Origin: Rathayibacter sp. Leaf185
GTDB lineage: Bacteria; Actinomycetota; Actinomycetes; Actinomycetales; Microbacteriaceae
DNA length: 64,000 nucleotides
Direction: 5' to 3'
Assembly: GCF_001423885.1 (NCBI RefSeq)
Contig: NZ_LMPP01000002.1
Span: 318,575 to 382,574 of the forward strand
Shown here: positions 8,173-15,955 of the stretch, piece by piece
Position numbering within the stretch: position 1 is the first letter of the stretch
Layout: every line of letters starts with the position of its first letter
The notes under the pieces: generated by a model
The model's database searches: none
Told to the model about the DNA's origin: nothing
The model's input: the letters and a program-made list of their open reading frames with translations, nothing else
Translations under genes and position numbers: made by a program

Positions 8173-8841
8173 CGGCGACGGGCTCGGCCCGCCGGCCAGT
8201 AGCAGGGTCCCGGTCACGAGCTGCCAGGCTGTCACCGTGTAGACGGCGACGCGCTCCCAGACGCCGTCGGGCAGCAGATCGAGGGCGGTGCTCCCGGAGT
8301 CGACCCGCAGCAGCACCAGCCCGAGCAGCCCGACAGTGCCGAGGACGATGCCGACCGTCCCGGGCGCCCAGCGCGTGCGCGACCGCAGCACGGTGACTCC
8401 CGCGGTGATCGCGGCCAGGTTCCCGCCGATGATCGCCAGGGCGGCGCCCAGGACGTGGATCCCCGCGGTGCCGTTCTCGAGGCTCTGCCGGCTGCCGTGC
8501 ACGAGGCCGACCAGGGCGATGCCGACGGAGTGGGCCGCGGCGAGAGCGAGGAAGGCCCACCGCGGGCCTCCGGAGCTCGCGCGCACCGTCGTCAGCGCGG
8601 CAGCGAGGAACAGCACTCCCTCGATGACGAAGCCGGCGTTCATCACCGCGTGCAGGGGCGAGTCGATCGCGCGGCCCTCGTAGGCGCCGACCTCGGGCAC
8701 GCCGAGGTCGCTGATGTAGTTCTCGGCGTAGCTGTAGCCGGGGAAGGCCGAGGCCGCGACCGCCTCCGCGCCGAGGTAGACGAGAGGCCCGACGATCCAG
8801 AGCAGGCCCGCGATCGTGCGGAGGCGGCGAGGAGTGGTCAC
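8167..8841 (-). CDS. DUF998 family membrane protein
   Basis: 224-aa membrane protein with six to seven TM helices, related to the DUF998 family (unknown function). Typical features: first helix RTIAGLLWIVGPLVYLGAE, then SYAENYISDLG (conserved loop of the family) and the LHAVMNAGFVIEG helix. GTG at 8841 is chosen because GGAGGA lies 8 bp upstream and the membrane protein begins immediately. The upstream part of the longer frame is low-complexity. It stands alone between a terminator hairpin and a 363-bp gap. Confidence 0.75.
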   Translation of the reverse strand: MTTPRRLRTIAGLLWIVGPLVYLGAEAVAASAFPGYSYAENYISDLGVPEVGAYEGRAIDSPLHAVMNAGFVIEGVLFLAAALTTVRASSGGPRWAFLALAAAHSVGIALVGLVHGSRQSLENGTAGIHVLGAALAIIGGNLAAITAGVTVLRSRTRWAPGTVGIVLGTVGLLGLVLLRVDSGSTALDLLPDGVWERVAVYTVTAWQLVTGTLLLAGGPSPSPR

Positions 8842-9204
8842 CGCCCCATCCTCCGCGATCGGCTCCGGTCGCTCTGACGGATCCGGGGCCGCGCACAGCG
8901 GAGCCCGCCGGACACGCAGCCCGGACCCGTTGTGCTCCGAACGGGTGACATCCCTCCGGATGCGCGACCGCGCAGGACCGATGATCCACCGCCCGTCGCG
9001 AATCGACGGATGTGCGAGCCGCCCCACCGGCGCTCCAGTGCCCTGATCGGGTATAGCGTCGGGACCAGCGTGAGTCTTCGCGCTGCACTCTCCTCGGCAC
9101 ATGACCGGTGGTCCCGCTCGCGAGCGGATCCGGCCCTGCGGAGCCTCTGAGCCCGCCGCTCCCGCTCGTTCGCGAGCTCTTCGACGACGATGAGGGAGAC
9201 CCCG
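8842..9204. other. 363-bp intergenic region between divergent genes
   Basis: No convincing coding frame. It contains a 7-bp stem (ACCCGTT 8925-8931 / AACGGGT 8940-8946) close to the start of the minus-strand DUF998-like gene, and a GGTATAGCG segment near 9050 that could be a -10 region for the plus-strand DUF7882-like gene. No other repeat or RNA element recognised. Confidence 0.5.
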
Positions 9205-9501
9205 ATGGGTGAATTGATCTTCGGTGCGTGGCGGCGGCGGATCGTGTTCGACGACCGCACCCTGACGCACCTGCGCGTCGCGCTCCGGACGCGGATGGAG
9301 CGCGGTGCGTCCTTCCGGCTGACCTGGAGCACTGCCGGCGACGGCGGCTACCGGTCGCAGGCGATCCTGGTGCACCCCGGTTCGGTGCTCGAGTACCGCT
9401 TCGACGGGCACCACGCCGACCTGCTGAACCGCGCGTGGCTGCGCGAGCTGCTCGGGCCGACGCTGAGCCGCGACATGGTCCTCACCGCCGAGCCGGTCTA
9501 G
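9205..9501 (+). CDS. DUF7882-like small protein
   Basis: 98-aa soluble protein of a type common in Microbacteriaceae, with the pattern MGELIFG ... FDDRTLTHLRVAL ... SFRLTW ... LVHPGSVLEYRFDG ... LNRAWLREL. Sometimes mis-annotated as DNA ligase in databases; no ligase motif is present. Start at 9205 follows AGGGAGA at 6-8 bp, better than the ATG 15 bases upstream. Function unknown. Confidence 0.75.
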   Translation: MGELIFGAWRRRIVFDDRTLTHLRVALRTRMERGASFRLTWSTAGDGGYRSQAILVHPGSVLEYRFDGHHADLLNRAWLRELLGPTLSRDMVLTAEPV

Positions 9502-9533
9502 GACCGGTCGGCGAGCGCTCGAGGCGACGGCAC

Positions 9534-9902
9534 TCAGGCGCGGTCGTGGAGGGTGACGTGGTAGCCGTCGGGGTCGGCGAAGGTGAAGGTGCGGCCGAAG
9601 GGGCCGTCGATCGGAGCCGAGACGATCGGGTGGCCGTCGGCGACGAGGGCGTCGTGGATGTCCTGTACATCGGTGGCGTGCAGCCAGATCGCCGCGCCGA
9701 TCCCGGGCCGGTCGACTCCGGTGAGATCGGTGCCGGGGGCGATGTCGCGCAGCGCGAAGGCGATCGGGCTCGTGTCGAAGACGACGGCGTGCGGCGGGCC
9801 GGTGGGCGATCGGACGAGGCCGAGGTACTGCTCGTAGAACGCCTGGGATGCCGCGAGGTCGCGGGTCTGCAGCGAGACGAAGTCGGGTCCGGTGACGGCC
9901 AT
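9534..9902 (-). CDS. VOC-family (glyoxalase/bleomycin resistance-like) protein
   Basis: 122-aa vicinal-oxygen-chelate fold protein with two beta-alpha-beta-beta-beta modules: FVSLQTRDLAASQAFYEQYLGL at the N-terminus and FGRTFTFADPDGYHVTLHD at the C-terminus. The final D/H residues sit at usual metal-ligand positions but the specific reaction cannot be told. AGGAG precedes the ATG. It is divergent from a marR gene with two shared palindromic operators, so it is probably the regulated target of that MarR, plausibly in electrophile or antibiotic tolerance. Confidence 0.88.
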   Translation of the reverse strand: MAVTGPDFVSLQTRDLAASQAFYEQYLGLVRSPTGPPHAVVFDTSPIAFALRDIAPGTDLTGVDRPGIGAAIWLHATDVQDIHDALVADGHPIVSAPIDGPFGRTFTFADPDGYHVTLHDRA

Positions 9903-9922
9903 GGGGTGCTCCTGTCGGTTCG

Positions 9923-9966
9923 TGTCAGTTGACTGACATCGACGACTCTATGTCAGACTACTGACA
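9923..9966. promoter_or_regulatory. Two MarR operators in the divergent VOC/marR promoter region
   Basis: TGTCAGTTGACTGACA (9923-9938, 7-bp arms) and TGTCAGACTACTGACA (9951-9966, 6-bp arms) share the outer TGTCAG/CTGACA half-sites and are centred 28 bp apart. The second touches the marR ATG. Placement between the two divergent genes is the standard arrangement for MarR autoregulation plus target control. Confidence 0.8.
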
Positions 9967-10409
9967 TGAGTCAAGACGGGATCGACCTCCCCACCTCCCT
10001 CGGCTACCTGCTGAAAGAGGCGTCGAGCGCCCTCCGCACCGCCATGGAGGCGGAGCTGCGCCCGCTCGGGATGACCGTGACCCACTACTCCTGCCTCGAG
10101 CTCCTGGCCCAGCGGCCCGGGCTCTCGAACTCCGAGCTGGCTCGCGGCGCCTTCGTGACCAGGCAGTCGATGAACGTGCTGCTGCAGGCCCTCGAGCGCG
10201 AGGGAGACGTGATCCGCCCCGCGGAGGCGCGCGTGGGCAAGGTTCTCCCGACGCAACTGACTCCGCACGGTCGGCGCCGCCTCGAGGCCGCGACCGTCGC
10301 GATCCGGGGCGTCGAGCTCCGGATGCTGGCCGGCAGCACGGCGGAGCAGCAGGCCGACGCCGCGCGGATCCTCCGCGGGATGATCCGCGCGCTGCGCGAG
10401 AGCGCGTAG
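9966..10409 (+). CDS. MarR-family transcriptional regulator
   Basis: 147-aa winged-helix repressor. Dimerisation helix (SLGYLLKEASSALRTAMEA), wHTH at about 45-105 (LSNSELARGAFVTRQSMNVLLQALE, then wing LPTQLTPHGRRRLE). The ATG at 9966 has no Shine-Dalgarno site and abuts an operator, suggesting a leaderless mRNA, common in actinobacteria. Likely ligand-responsive repressor of itself and the divergent VOC gene. Confidence 0.9.
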   Translation: MSQDGIDLPTSLGYLLKEASSALRTAMEAELRPLGMTVTHYSCLELLAQRPGLSNSELARGAFVTRQSMNVLLQALEREGDVIRPAEARVGKVLPTQLTPHGRRRLEAATVAIRGVELRMLAGSTAEQQADAARILRGMIRALRESA

Positions 10410-10536
10410 TCGCCGCGGGCCCGATGTGCGCCGCCTGGGTCCCCGTGGAGGAGCGCGACGTAGGGTCGGAGGATCGCATCCCGGTCCCCGGTGCCCTGAA
10501 CGTCGTTCGGGGGGCTCGCAACCGAAGGACGACATC

Positions 10537-10899
10537 ATGATGACTCTCTCCCACACCGGCGGCTCTCTCCTGCTCGAGGACGACACCGCATCGGCCGTGG
10601 TCCGGTACTCGATGGCCCTCGCCGGTCACCGCGAGATGAGCACCGTCACGCTCGAGGACGCCGGCACTCCGGCACCGCACGCGCAGGTGCTCCTCGTCGT
10701 CGGCATGGGGGTCGCACTCTCGGTCCGCGCCGCGTGCGGTGACGTCGGGGCGTCCGACGGAGTCGAGTCCGGGGACGACCTCGACGTCAGGACCGCCGCC
10801 CTGAACGCCCCGCAGAACGCCGTCATGGCGACCGAGGAGGAGGCGCGCCGGGACGCCGCCGCCACCGCGGACGTCGACTCCTACTTCGACCTGCTCTGA
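10537..10899 (+). CDS. Hypothetical protein, 120 aa
   Basis: Not recognised. Acidic, soluble, no signal or TM segment. Hydrophobic strand-like stretch AQVLLVVGMGVALSVRAACG in the middle, acidic C-terminus ending DVDSYFDLL. Start at 10537 (or the adjacent ATG at 10540) follows GAAGGA at a good distance; the frame upstream to 10426 is Arg/Gly-rich noise. Codon use fits the neighbours. Lies between marR and lsr2 on the same strand but with more than 90 bp on each side. Confidence 0.6.
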   Translation: MMTLSHTGGSLLLEDDTASAVVRYSMALAGHREMSTVTLEDAGTPAPHAQVLLVVGMGVALSVRAACGDVGASDGVESGDDLDVRTAALNAPQNAVMATEEEARRDAAATADVDSYFDLL

Positions 10900-10995
10900 G
10901 ATCCCCGGTCGCCTGAGGCCCGGCGCGGTGTCGTTACCCTGGAGGCAGGAGCGACGTGATCGCGGCGCTCCGCCCGACCCCGAGGGGTCCGCTGC

Positions 10996-11343
10996 ATGGC
11001 CCTGCGCACCAGCCTGGTCGACGACCTGACCGGCGCCCCCATCGCCGATGGCCGGGGCGGCACCGTCAGCTTCTCGATCGACGACGACGCGTACGAGATC
11101 GACCTGACGGCCGCGAACATCGGCAGGCTGCACCTCGCGCTCGCCCGCTACGTCGACTCCGCCCGGCTGCTCTCGCCCGGAGGCTCGGCACCGCGGATCA
11201 CGACCGTCGCCGCGAGCGCCGGACGCAAGAGCCCCGAGATGCTGGCCGCGATCCGGCACTGGGCGAAGCGCCACGGCCACGAGGTGCCGCCGTCGGGCCG
11301 CATCCCTGCCGAGGTGCAGGCCGCGTACGACGCGGCGCACTGA
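10996..11343 (+). CDS. lsr2: Lsr2-family nucleoid-associated protein
   Basis: 115-aa H-NS-like xenogeneic silencer of actinobacteria. The N-terminal dimerisation domain (SLVDDLTGAPIADGRGGTVSF, DAYEIDLTAANIGRLHLAL) and the C-terminal DNA-binding domain (MLAAIRHWAKRHGHEVP..GRIPAEVQAAYDAAH) are both present. The AT-hook-like RGR of the family reads SGR here, keeping the Gly-Arg core. It would bind AT-rich, often transferred DNA, such as the lower-GC defence island at 48-49.5 kb of this window. GAGGGG precedes the ATG. Often more than one lsr2 copy exists per genome, so this may be a paralogue. Confidence 0.9.
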   Translation: MALRTSLVDDLTGAPIADGRGGTVSFSIDDDAYEIDLTAANIGRLHLALARYVDSARLLSPGGSAPRITTVAASAGRKSPEMLAAIRHWAKRHGHEVPPSGRIPAEVQAAYDAAH

Positions 11344-11344
11344 G

Positions 11345-12154
11345 TCAGAGCCGGGCGAGCGTCGTCCGCGCCATCAGGAACACGCCGTACTGCACGACTC
11401 CGAGGCCGACGACGACCAGGACCGCCGTTCCGTAGGGCGGCAGCGCGAGGAAGCGGAACGCGCCGTCGAGCCCCGTCGCCCGATCGGCGTCACCGGTCGC
11501 CGCCGCGACGAGGAAGATCGCGCCGGCCAGGCCGACGGCGACTCCCTTCGCGATGTAGCCGGACGTGCCGAGAGCCGACACGACTCGACCACGCCGGCCG
11601 GACGGGACGCGGATCAGCTTGCGGAAGCCGCGGCGCACGCCGATCGCGATGAAGCCGATCCCGCTGCCGAGCACGATCGCGCCGGTGAGGGCCAGGATCA
11701 CGAGCCCCGTCGTCGTGGCGACGAGCTCCTGGTTGATGGTCCTGATGGTCGTCGACGAGCTCGTCGAGCCGCCGAGGGCGAAGACGAGGGCCGTGCCGGC
11801 GAGGGCCAGAGAGGCGAGCCCCTTCCCCGCCTCGACCACACGGCGCCCCCAGCGGGTCGCGCGCCGGGGGCTGTCGGAGGAGCCGCCGAGCGACAGCTGC
11901 CAGAGGCCGAGCGCGAGCACGGCGGCGAACGCGGCCCAGATCGCGAACCGGCCGAGCGGTGCGCTCGTGAGGCGGGCGATCGCTCCGGATGCATCGGCCT
12001 CCACCACCGAGGTGTCACCGAAGGCGAGTCGGATCGCGATCGCGCCGATGACGAGGTGCAGCAGGCCGTTGACTGCGAAGCCGAGCCTGGCGAGCCGTCG
12101 GAACCGCCGGATCCGGGAGCCCGGGAGGCGGCGCGGCGTGAGGTCCGTCGGCAC
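11345..12154 (-). CDS. DUF1206 membrane protein
   Basis: 269-aa protein with six TM helices arranged as three tandem helix pairs, each with the motif of DUF1206 (for example RLARLGFAVNGLLHLVIGAIAIRLA, then GKGLASLALAGTALVFAL, then TSGYIAKGVAVGLAGAIFL). Function unknown. Converges on lsr2, with stops one base apart. Confidence 0.88.
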   Translation of the reverse strand: MPTDLTPRRLPGSRIRRFRRLARLGFAVNGLLHLVIGAIAIRLAFGDTSVVEADASGAIARLTSAPLGRFAIWAAFAAVLALGLWQLSLGGSSDSPRRATRWGRRVVEAGKGLASLALAGTALVFALGGSTSSSTTIRTINQELVATTTGLVILALTGAIVLGSGIGFIAIGVRRGFRKLIRVPSGRRGRVVSALGTSGYIAKGVAVGLAGAIFLVAAATGDADRATGLDGAFRFLALPPYGTAVLVVVGLGVVQYGVFLMARTTLARL

Positions 12155-12185
12155 CCTCCCACTGTCTCACGGGGTGCGGGCGCCC

Positions 12186-12626
12186 TCAGTCCAGCCGCTC
12201 CGCGAGCGCGACGATGATCCCCTCCGGTCCGCGGACGTAGGCCATCAGCCAGACGTCCTCGAAGCGGCCGATGCCGCCGACCAGTCCGAAGCCCTCGGCG
12301 GCGAGCCGGTCGACCTCTGCGTGCAGGTCGTCGACCTCGAAGGCGAGGCTGCGGAGGCCGAGAGCGGTGGCGGGCGCCGGCTCGGGGACGGCCTCGGGAT
12401 CGGGGTGGACGAAGCGCGAGAGCTCGACCGAGGTGCCTCCGCCCGGGGTCGTCAGCATGACGATCCCGGTGTGCGAGCCGGGGATGCCGATGACCGTGTC
12501 GATGAACTCGCCCTGCACCTCCGCCCGGCCGTCGATCTCGAGACCGAGGGCGACGAAGAAGGCGGTCGCCGCCTCCAGATCGCGCACCGTCACGCCGATG
12601 TGGTCGAACCGCTTGAGAGGAGCCAT
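12186..12626 (-). CDS. VOC-family protein
   Basis: 146-aa vicinal-oxygen-chelate protein of the methylmalonyl-CoA epimerase/glyoxalase type: FDHIGVTVRDLEAATAFFVALGLE at the start (His9 a likely metal ligand), ..LRSLAFEVDDLHAEVDRL in the second module and RGPEGIIVALAERL at the end (Glu metal ligand). Substrate unknown. Single gene; a 30-bp gap separates it from the DUF1206 gene. Confidence 0.88.
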   Translation of the reverse strand: MAPLKRFDHIGVTVRDLEAATAFFVALGLEIDGRAEVQGEFIDTVIGIPGSHTGIVMLTTPGGGTSVELSRFVHPDPEAVPEPAPATALGLRSLAFEVDDLHAEVDRLAAEGFGLVGGIGRFEDVWLMAYVRGPEGIIVALAERLD

Positions 12627-12698
12627 GCCGACAGGGTCGCGCGCTTGCGGTGCCCGGGCAAGGGCGACCGCGCGCCGGATCGATCCTCCCCGTGCGGG

Positions 12699-14405
12699 TC
12701 AGCCCCGCCGGCCCGCGAACAGCGCGTGCAGCAGCGGCAGCACCGACGCCACGAGGAGGACCGTCCCGAACGCTCCGTCGTCGGGGCGCACGATCGCGCC
12801 CGCGATCAGCAGGCCCGCGAACAGCACCGCCGAGACGACGCGGCGCACCATGCCCTCGAGCACGGTCAGCCGTCGCTCGACCGACGGGACGGTCACGGCC
12901 AGCGTGCCGTCCTCGAGAGTGGTGGCCAGCTCGTCGAGCCGGCGGGGGAGGCGCCAGACCAGGCCGAGGGTGTCGAGCGCCTGCCTGCCGACGTCCTGCG
13001 CGACGTTGCCGCGCTCCTCGCGGATCAGCTGCTGCGCGTACGGCTCGACCGAGTCCCACAGGTTGAAGGCCGGGTCGAGCGCACTGGCGACGCCGGAGGT
13101 GAGCGACATCGCCCGGACGATGAGCAGGAAGTTCTCGGGCAGCTGGAACGGCAGCGAGCGCACGACGTCGCCGAACTGCACCGCGAAGTCGCGGAACTCC
13201 CGCGGGTCGACCTCCCGCAGCTCCGCGAATCCCATGCCGCCGAAGCGGGCGAACAGCTGGGTCATCGCGCGCTCGAGCTCGCGAGAGTCGGCGGAGGGGA
13301 GCAGCACCCCGACCTTGCGCGCCGCATCGACGAGACCCTTGCCGTCGCGCGAGGCGGCGGCGATCAGCATCGCGCGCAGGCCCGCCCGCGTGGTCGGCGG
13401 CACCTCGCCCATCATCCCGAAGTCGATGAACGTCAGCTTCCACGGCAGCTCGGAGCCCGGGGTCGGGGTGACGAAGACGTTGCCGGGGTGCGGATCGGCG
13501 TGGAAGTAGCCGTTCGTGAAGAGCTGGTCGAACATGACCGCCGCGAAGACCGGAGCGACCTCGGCCGGGTCGATGCCGGCGGCGCGGAGAGCGTCGGCGT
13601 CCGTGATCTTGATGGCGGTGACGTCCTGGAGGGTCAGCACTTTGCGGGTCGAGCGCTCCCAGACGACGTCCGGGACGCCGACGCGCGCATCGCCCGCGAA
13701 GTCGGCGGCGAAGCGGACCGAGTTGGCCGCCTCCTGCAGGTAGTCGATCTCCTCCAGGGAGGTGACCGCGAACTCCTCCACGAGCGCGGGCGCGTCGACG
13801 CGATCGGAGACGAGACGCACGTGCGTCAGCCAGCCGCCCACGCGGCGCAGTGCCGCGAGGTCGACGTCGACGATCGCGTCGATCCCCGGCCGCTGGACCT
13901 TGATGATCGCGGTCGAGTGGCCGGTGTCGGCGGCGTCGGAGGGGGAGAGCCTGGCGCGATGGGCCTGTCCGAGCGAGGCGGCGGCGACCGGGGTCTCGTC
14001 GATGCCCGCATAGGCGCGCTCGAGCGGCAGACCCAGCTCGGACTCCGCGAGCGCGCGGATCCGGGGGAAGGGGACGGCCGGCACCTCGTCCTGCAGCCCC
14101 TCGAGCTCACGGGTGATCTCGGGGGGCAGCACGTCGAGGCGCGACGACATGAACTGCCCGACCTTGATCATCAGGCCGCCGAGCTCGACGGCGAGCACGT
14201 GGAAGCTGCGCGCGAAGCGGCGCATCCGGGCGGGCCGGGTGCGCAGGGCGATCGACGACAGCCCGACGCGGGGCAGCAGCAGATCGAAGAACCAGGTCAC
14301 CGCGAGGTGCCAGGAGGCGAAGCGCAGGATGCGGCGGTAGCGCCGCTGGTCGCTGCGCGCGCGGCGACGGCCCGGGCCCTCAGGGCCCGGGCGTACCGGC
14401 GCCAC
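12699..14405 (-). CDS. ABC1/UbiB (AarF)-family atypical kinase
   Basis: 568-aa protein-kinase-like ATPase of the UbiB/AarF family. The invariant KxGQ motif is KVGQFMSSR at 81-89; the A-rich loop (AAASLGQAH) at about 143-151 replaces the P-loop; the catalytic segment is NGYFHADPHPGNVF and the metal motif FIDFGMMG. Two TM helices at the C-terminus anchor it to the membrane. Characterised relatives act in ubiquinone or isoprenoid-lipid metabolism; actinobacteria use menaquinone, so its client is unknown. GTG start at 14405 lies 5 bp after the padR stop. Codons 5-12 overlap a strong palindrome, so an internal start is possible. Confidence 0.9.
   Translation of the reverse strand: MAPVRPGPEGPGRRRARSDQRRYRRILRFASWHLAVTWFFDLLLPRVGLSSIALRTRPARMRRFARSFHVLAVELGGLMIKVGQFMSSRLDVLPPEITRELEGLQDEVPAVPFPRIRALAESELGLPLERAYAGIDETPVAAASLGQAHRARLSPSDAADTGHSTAIIKVQRPGIDAIVDVDLAALRRVGGWLTHVRLVSDRVDAPALVEEFAVTSLEEIDYLQEAANSVRFAADFAGDARVGVPDVVWERSTRKVLTLQDVTAIKITDADALRAAGIDPAEVAPVFAAVMFDQLFTNGYFHADPHPGNVFVTPTPGSELPWKLTFIDFGMMGEVPPTTRAGLRAMLIAAASRDGKGLVDAARKVGVLLPSADSRELERAMTQLFARFGGMGFAELREVDPREFRDFAVQFGDVVRSLPFQLPENFLLIVRAMSLTSGVASALDPAFNLWDSVEPYAQQLIREERGNVAQDVGRQALDTLGLVWRLPRRLDELATTLEDGTLAVTVPSVERRLTVLEGMVRRVVSAVLFAGLLIAGAIVRPDDGAFGTVLLVASVLPLLHALFAGRRG
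14371..14391. other. Perfect GC hairpin at the padR/ubiB-like junction
   Basis: CCCGGGCCCT C AGGGCCCGGG is a 10-bp perfect inverted repeat with one central base. It lies inside the first codons of the proposed UbiB-like reading frame and 20 bp past the padR stop. It may be an attenuator between the two genes, or mean that the true start is further in. Confidence 0.5.
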
Positions 14406-14410
14406 CCGGG

Positions 14411-14950
14411 TCAGTCCTGCGCGAGGATCGCGTACAGCCTGCGGCGCGAGTCCTCGAGTTCCGTGATGGCCTTGCGGATCTGGTCCGGAGTGCCGGAGCG
14501 ACCGACCTGAGCGGCGGCCTGCGCGAGCTCGACGCCCGCCTTCGGCAGGGCGCCGAAGTCGACGGGCTCGGGCTCGCCGGCGAAGGGGGCCGAGGTTCCG
14601 GAGGCGGCGACCTGAGCGCGACCCGCCTCGGTCAGCGAGTAGGTCTTGCGGCCGTTCGACTCGTCGGCGGCGATGAGTCCCTCGTCGGCCAGCAGCTGGA
14701 GGGTCGGGTAGACGGAGCCGGGGCTCGGCTTCCAGCTGCCACCGCTGCGCTCCTCGATCTCGTGGATGATCTGGTAGCCGTGCATGGGCTGCTCGGCGAG
14801 GAGCGCGAGCACCGCCGCGCGGACGTCGCCGCGGCCGACCCGCGTGCCGACGCGCTTCTCGAAGTTGGAGCGGACCTGCTCCATGGCCTGCCAGATGCCC
14901 TCGATGGGGTTGCCGGAGCCGAAAGCACCGGTCGATGACGAACTGTTCAT
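14411..14950 (-). CDS. PadR-family transcriptional regulator
   Basis: 179-aa PadR regulator: winged helix at about 45-115 (VRAAVLALLAEQPMHGYQIIHEIEER, SPGSVYPTLQLLADEGLI, wing KTYSLTEAGRAQV) and a C-terminal helix for dimerisation. Start at 14950 follows GGGAGG; the frame to 15175 has no such site. Upstream of and tightly linked to the ubiB-like gene, which it may control in one transcript. Confidence 0.9.
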   Translation of the reverse strand: MNSSSSTGAFGSGNPIEGIWQAMEQVRSNFEKRVGTRVGRGDVRAAVLALLAEQPMHGYQIIHEIEERSGGSWKPSPGSVYPTLQLLADEGLIAADESNGRKTYSLTEAGRAQVAASGTSAPFAGEPEPVDFGALPKAGVELAQAAAQVGRSGTPDQIRKAITELEDSRRRLYAILAQD

Positions 14951-15073
14951 GATGACCTCCCGTTTCTGCGAACGATACTCAGCGATATGTGCGGCGACTG
15001 TGAACGACTGCCTCCGCTTTCCTGGGAAGTCAATGCCCCCAGTCCGAATCCGCCGAGCCGTGAGACTGGATCC

Positions 15074-15271
15074 ATGAGTGAATCCGGCAGCAGCCAGACC
15101 CTGAACGCCGGTCGTCCGGCCCGCTTCATCCGCTGGGTCCGCACGAGGGACCGCTGGTTCCCCGAGATCCTGCACGGCCGCTACCTCGGCACCACCGCCC
15201 AGGGCTGGGAGGTCAGCGCCGACGGCGAGACGCGCTACCTCGACCAGTCGGTGTGGGCGGTGTACAAGTAG
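15074..15271 (+). CDS. Small hypothetical protein, 65 aa
   Basis: Compact aromatic-rich protein with RFIRWVRTRDRWFPEILHG, YLGTTAQGWEVSADGETRYLD and the end SVWAVYK, which reads as a folded small beta protein rather than noise. No recognised family. ATG at 15074 has only a weak GA-rich leader. It is the only gene on this strand between padR (divergent) and the convergent gene at 15368. Confidence 0.6.
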   Translation: MSESGSSQTLNAGRPARFIRWVRTRDRWFPEILHGRYLGTTAQGWEVSADGETRYLDQSVWAVYK

Positions 15272-15295
15272 GGACTCCTCCGGGAGCCCTGCGTC

Positions 15296-15360
15296 GAGGG
15301 AACCGGTTCCGGCCGGGGCGCCGCGTTCTGCGCGGTGTCCGGGCGGGAACCGGTTCCCTC
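15296..15360. repeat. Paired GGAACCGGTTCC palindromes forming a large inverted repeat
   Basis: The arms GAGGGAACCGGTTCC (15296-15310) and GGAACCGGTTCCCTC (15346-15360) are perfect complements over 15 bp, and each contains the self-complementary GGAACCGGTTCC core. They sit between two convergent stop codons. Either a bidirectional terminator with a 35-base loop or a pair of LacI-like operators in an odd place. Confidence 0.75.
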
Positions 15361-15367
15361 GCTCGCG

Positions 15368-15955
15368 TCAGGCCTTCCACTCCCCGGCGGCACGGAGGCG
15401 CTGGATCTCGTCCTTCAGCTCGCTCGTGCGGCCCGGCAGCTCGTTCTCGAGCGTCGAGCCGCCGCCCTCGCCCCAGAAGTCGTCGACGGAGCTGCCCGCG
15501 AGCTGTCCGCGCCGCGTGTGCACGTCGAGCGCGTACTCCGGGATCTCGAACGGCTTCTCGGAGGCGTTGATGAGGTGCAGGGTGAGGTTCGCGAGCTCGT
15601 CGGAGGTGCGGTCCTTCGTCCGCTCCGAGAGGAAGCGGATCGCGTGGGTCGCGAACAGCCAGCGGTCGCCGAACGTCCGATCGAGGCGCTCGTGCATCTG
15701 GTAGAGGCTGTTCACGACGACCGGCTCGGAGTAGCTGCCGTCTCCGACGTCCTCGCACGAGATGACGTTCAGGCGCGCCCACATCATCTCCTCGAGGTCG
15801 GCGCTCGACTCGTACATCTCGCGGCCGACGAGCAGCGCGAGTTGCGTGTCTCCGCGTCGGATCGACTTCTGCAGGGTCGAGATGAGCTCGTCGGCGGCGT
15901 AGCCGCGGGCCGAGGTGACGCGGGTCCAGGGGTCTTCGGAGTAGTGCACGGGCAT
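15368..15955 (-). CDS. Stand-alone MgsA/RarA C-terminal-like domain protein
   Basis: 195-aa protein. The segment ELISTLQKSIRRGDTQLALL ... ARLNVISCEDVGDGSY matches the pattern of the C-terminal domain of MgsA/RarA AAA+ ATPases (the SIRGSDP.DALYWLARM..EDIG region), but no Walker motifs or AAA module are present. Residues 95-195 form an unrelated alpha-helical tail. RarA acts at stalled replication forks; a lone C-terminal domain could be a partner or a domain taken for another use. No nearby gene completes it. Assignment rests on motif resemblance by eye. Confidence 0.55.
   Translation of the reverse strand: MPVHYSEDPWTRVTSARGYAADELISTLQKSIRRGDTQLALLVGREMYESSADLEEMMWARLNVISCEDVGDGSYSEPVVVNSLYQMHERLDRTFGDRWLFATHAIRFLSERTKDRTSDELANLTLHLINASEKPFEIPEYALDVHTRRGQLAGSSVDDFWGEGGGSTLENELPGRTSELKDEIQRLRAAGEWKA

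Noticed and set aside
9190-9501. ATP-dependent DNA ligase annotation for the small DUF7882-like gene
   Set aside because: No KxDG or other ligase motif in 98 residues; the name is a database carry-over.
11565-14510. 981-codon plus-strand frame opposite the DUF1206, VOC and UbiB-like genes
   Set aside because: Composition is Arg/Asp/Glu/His-rich with no motif; it is the antisense of three well-supported genes in GC-rich DNA.
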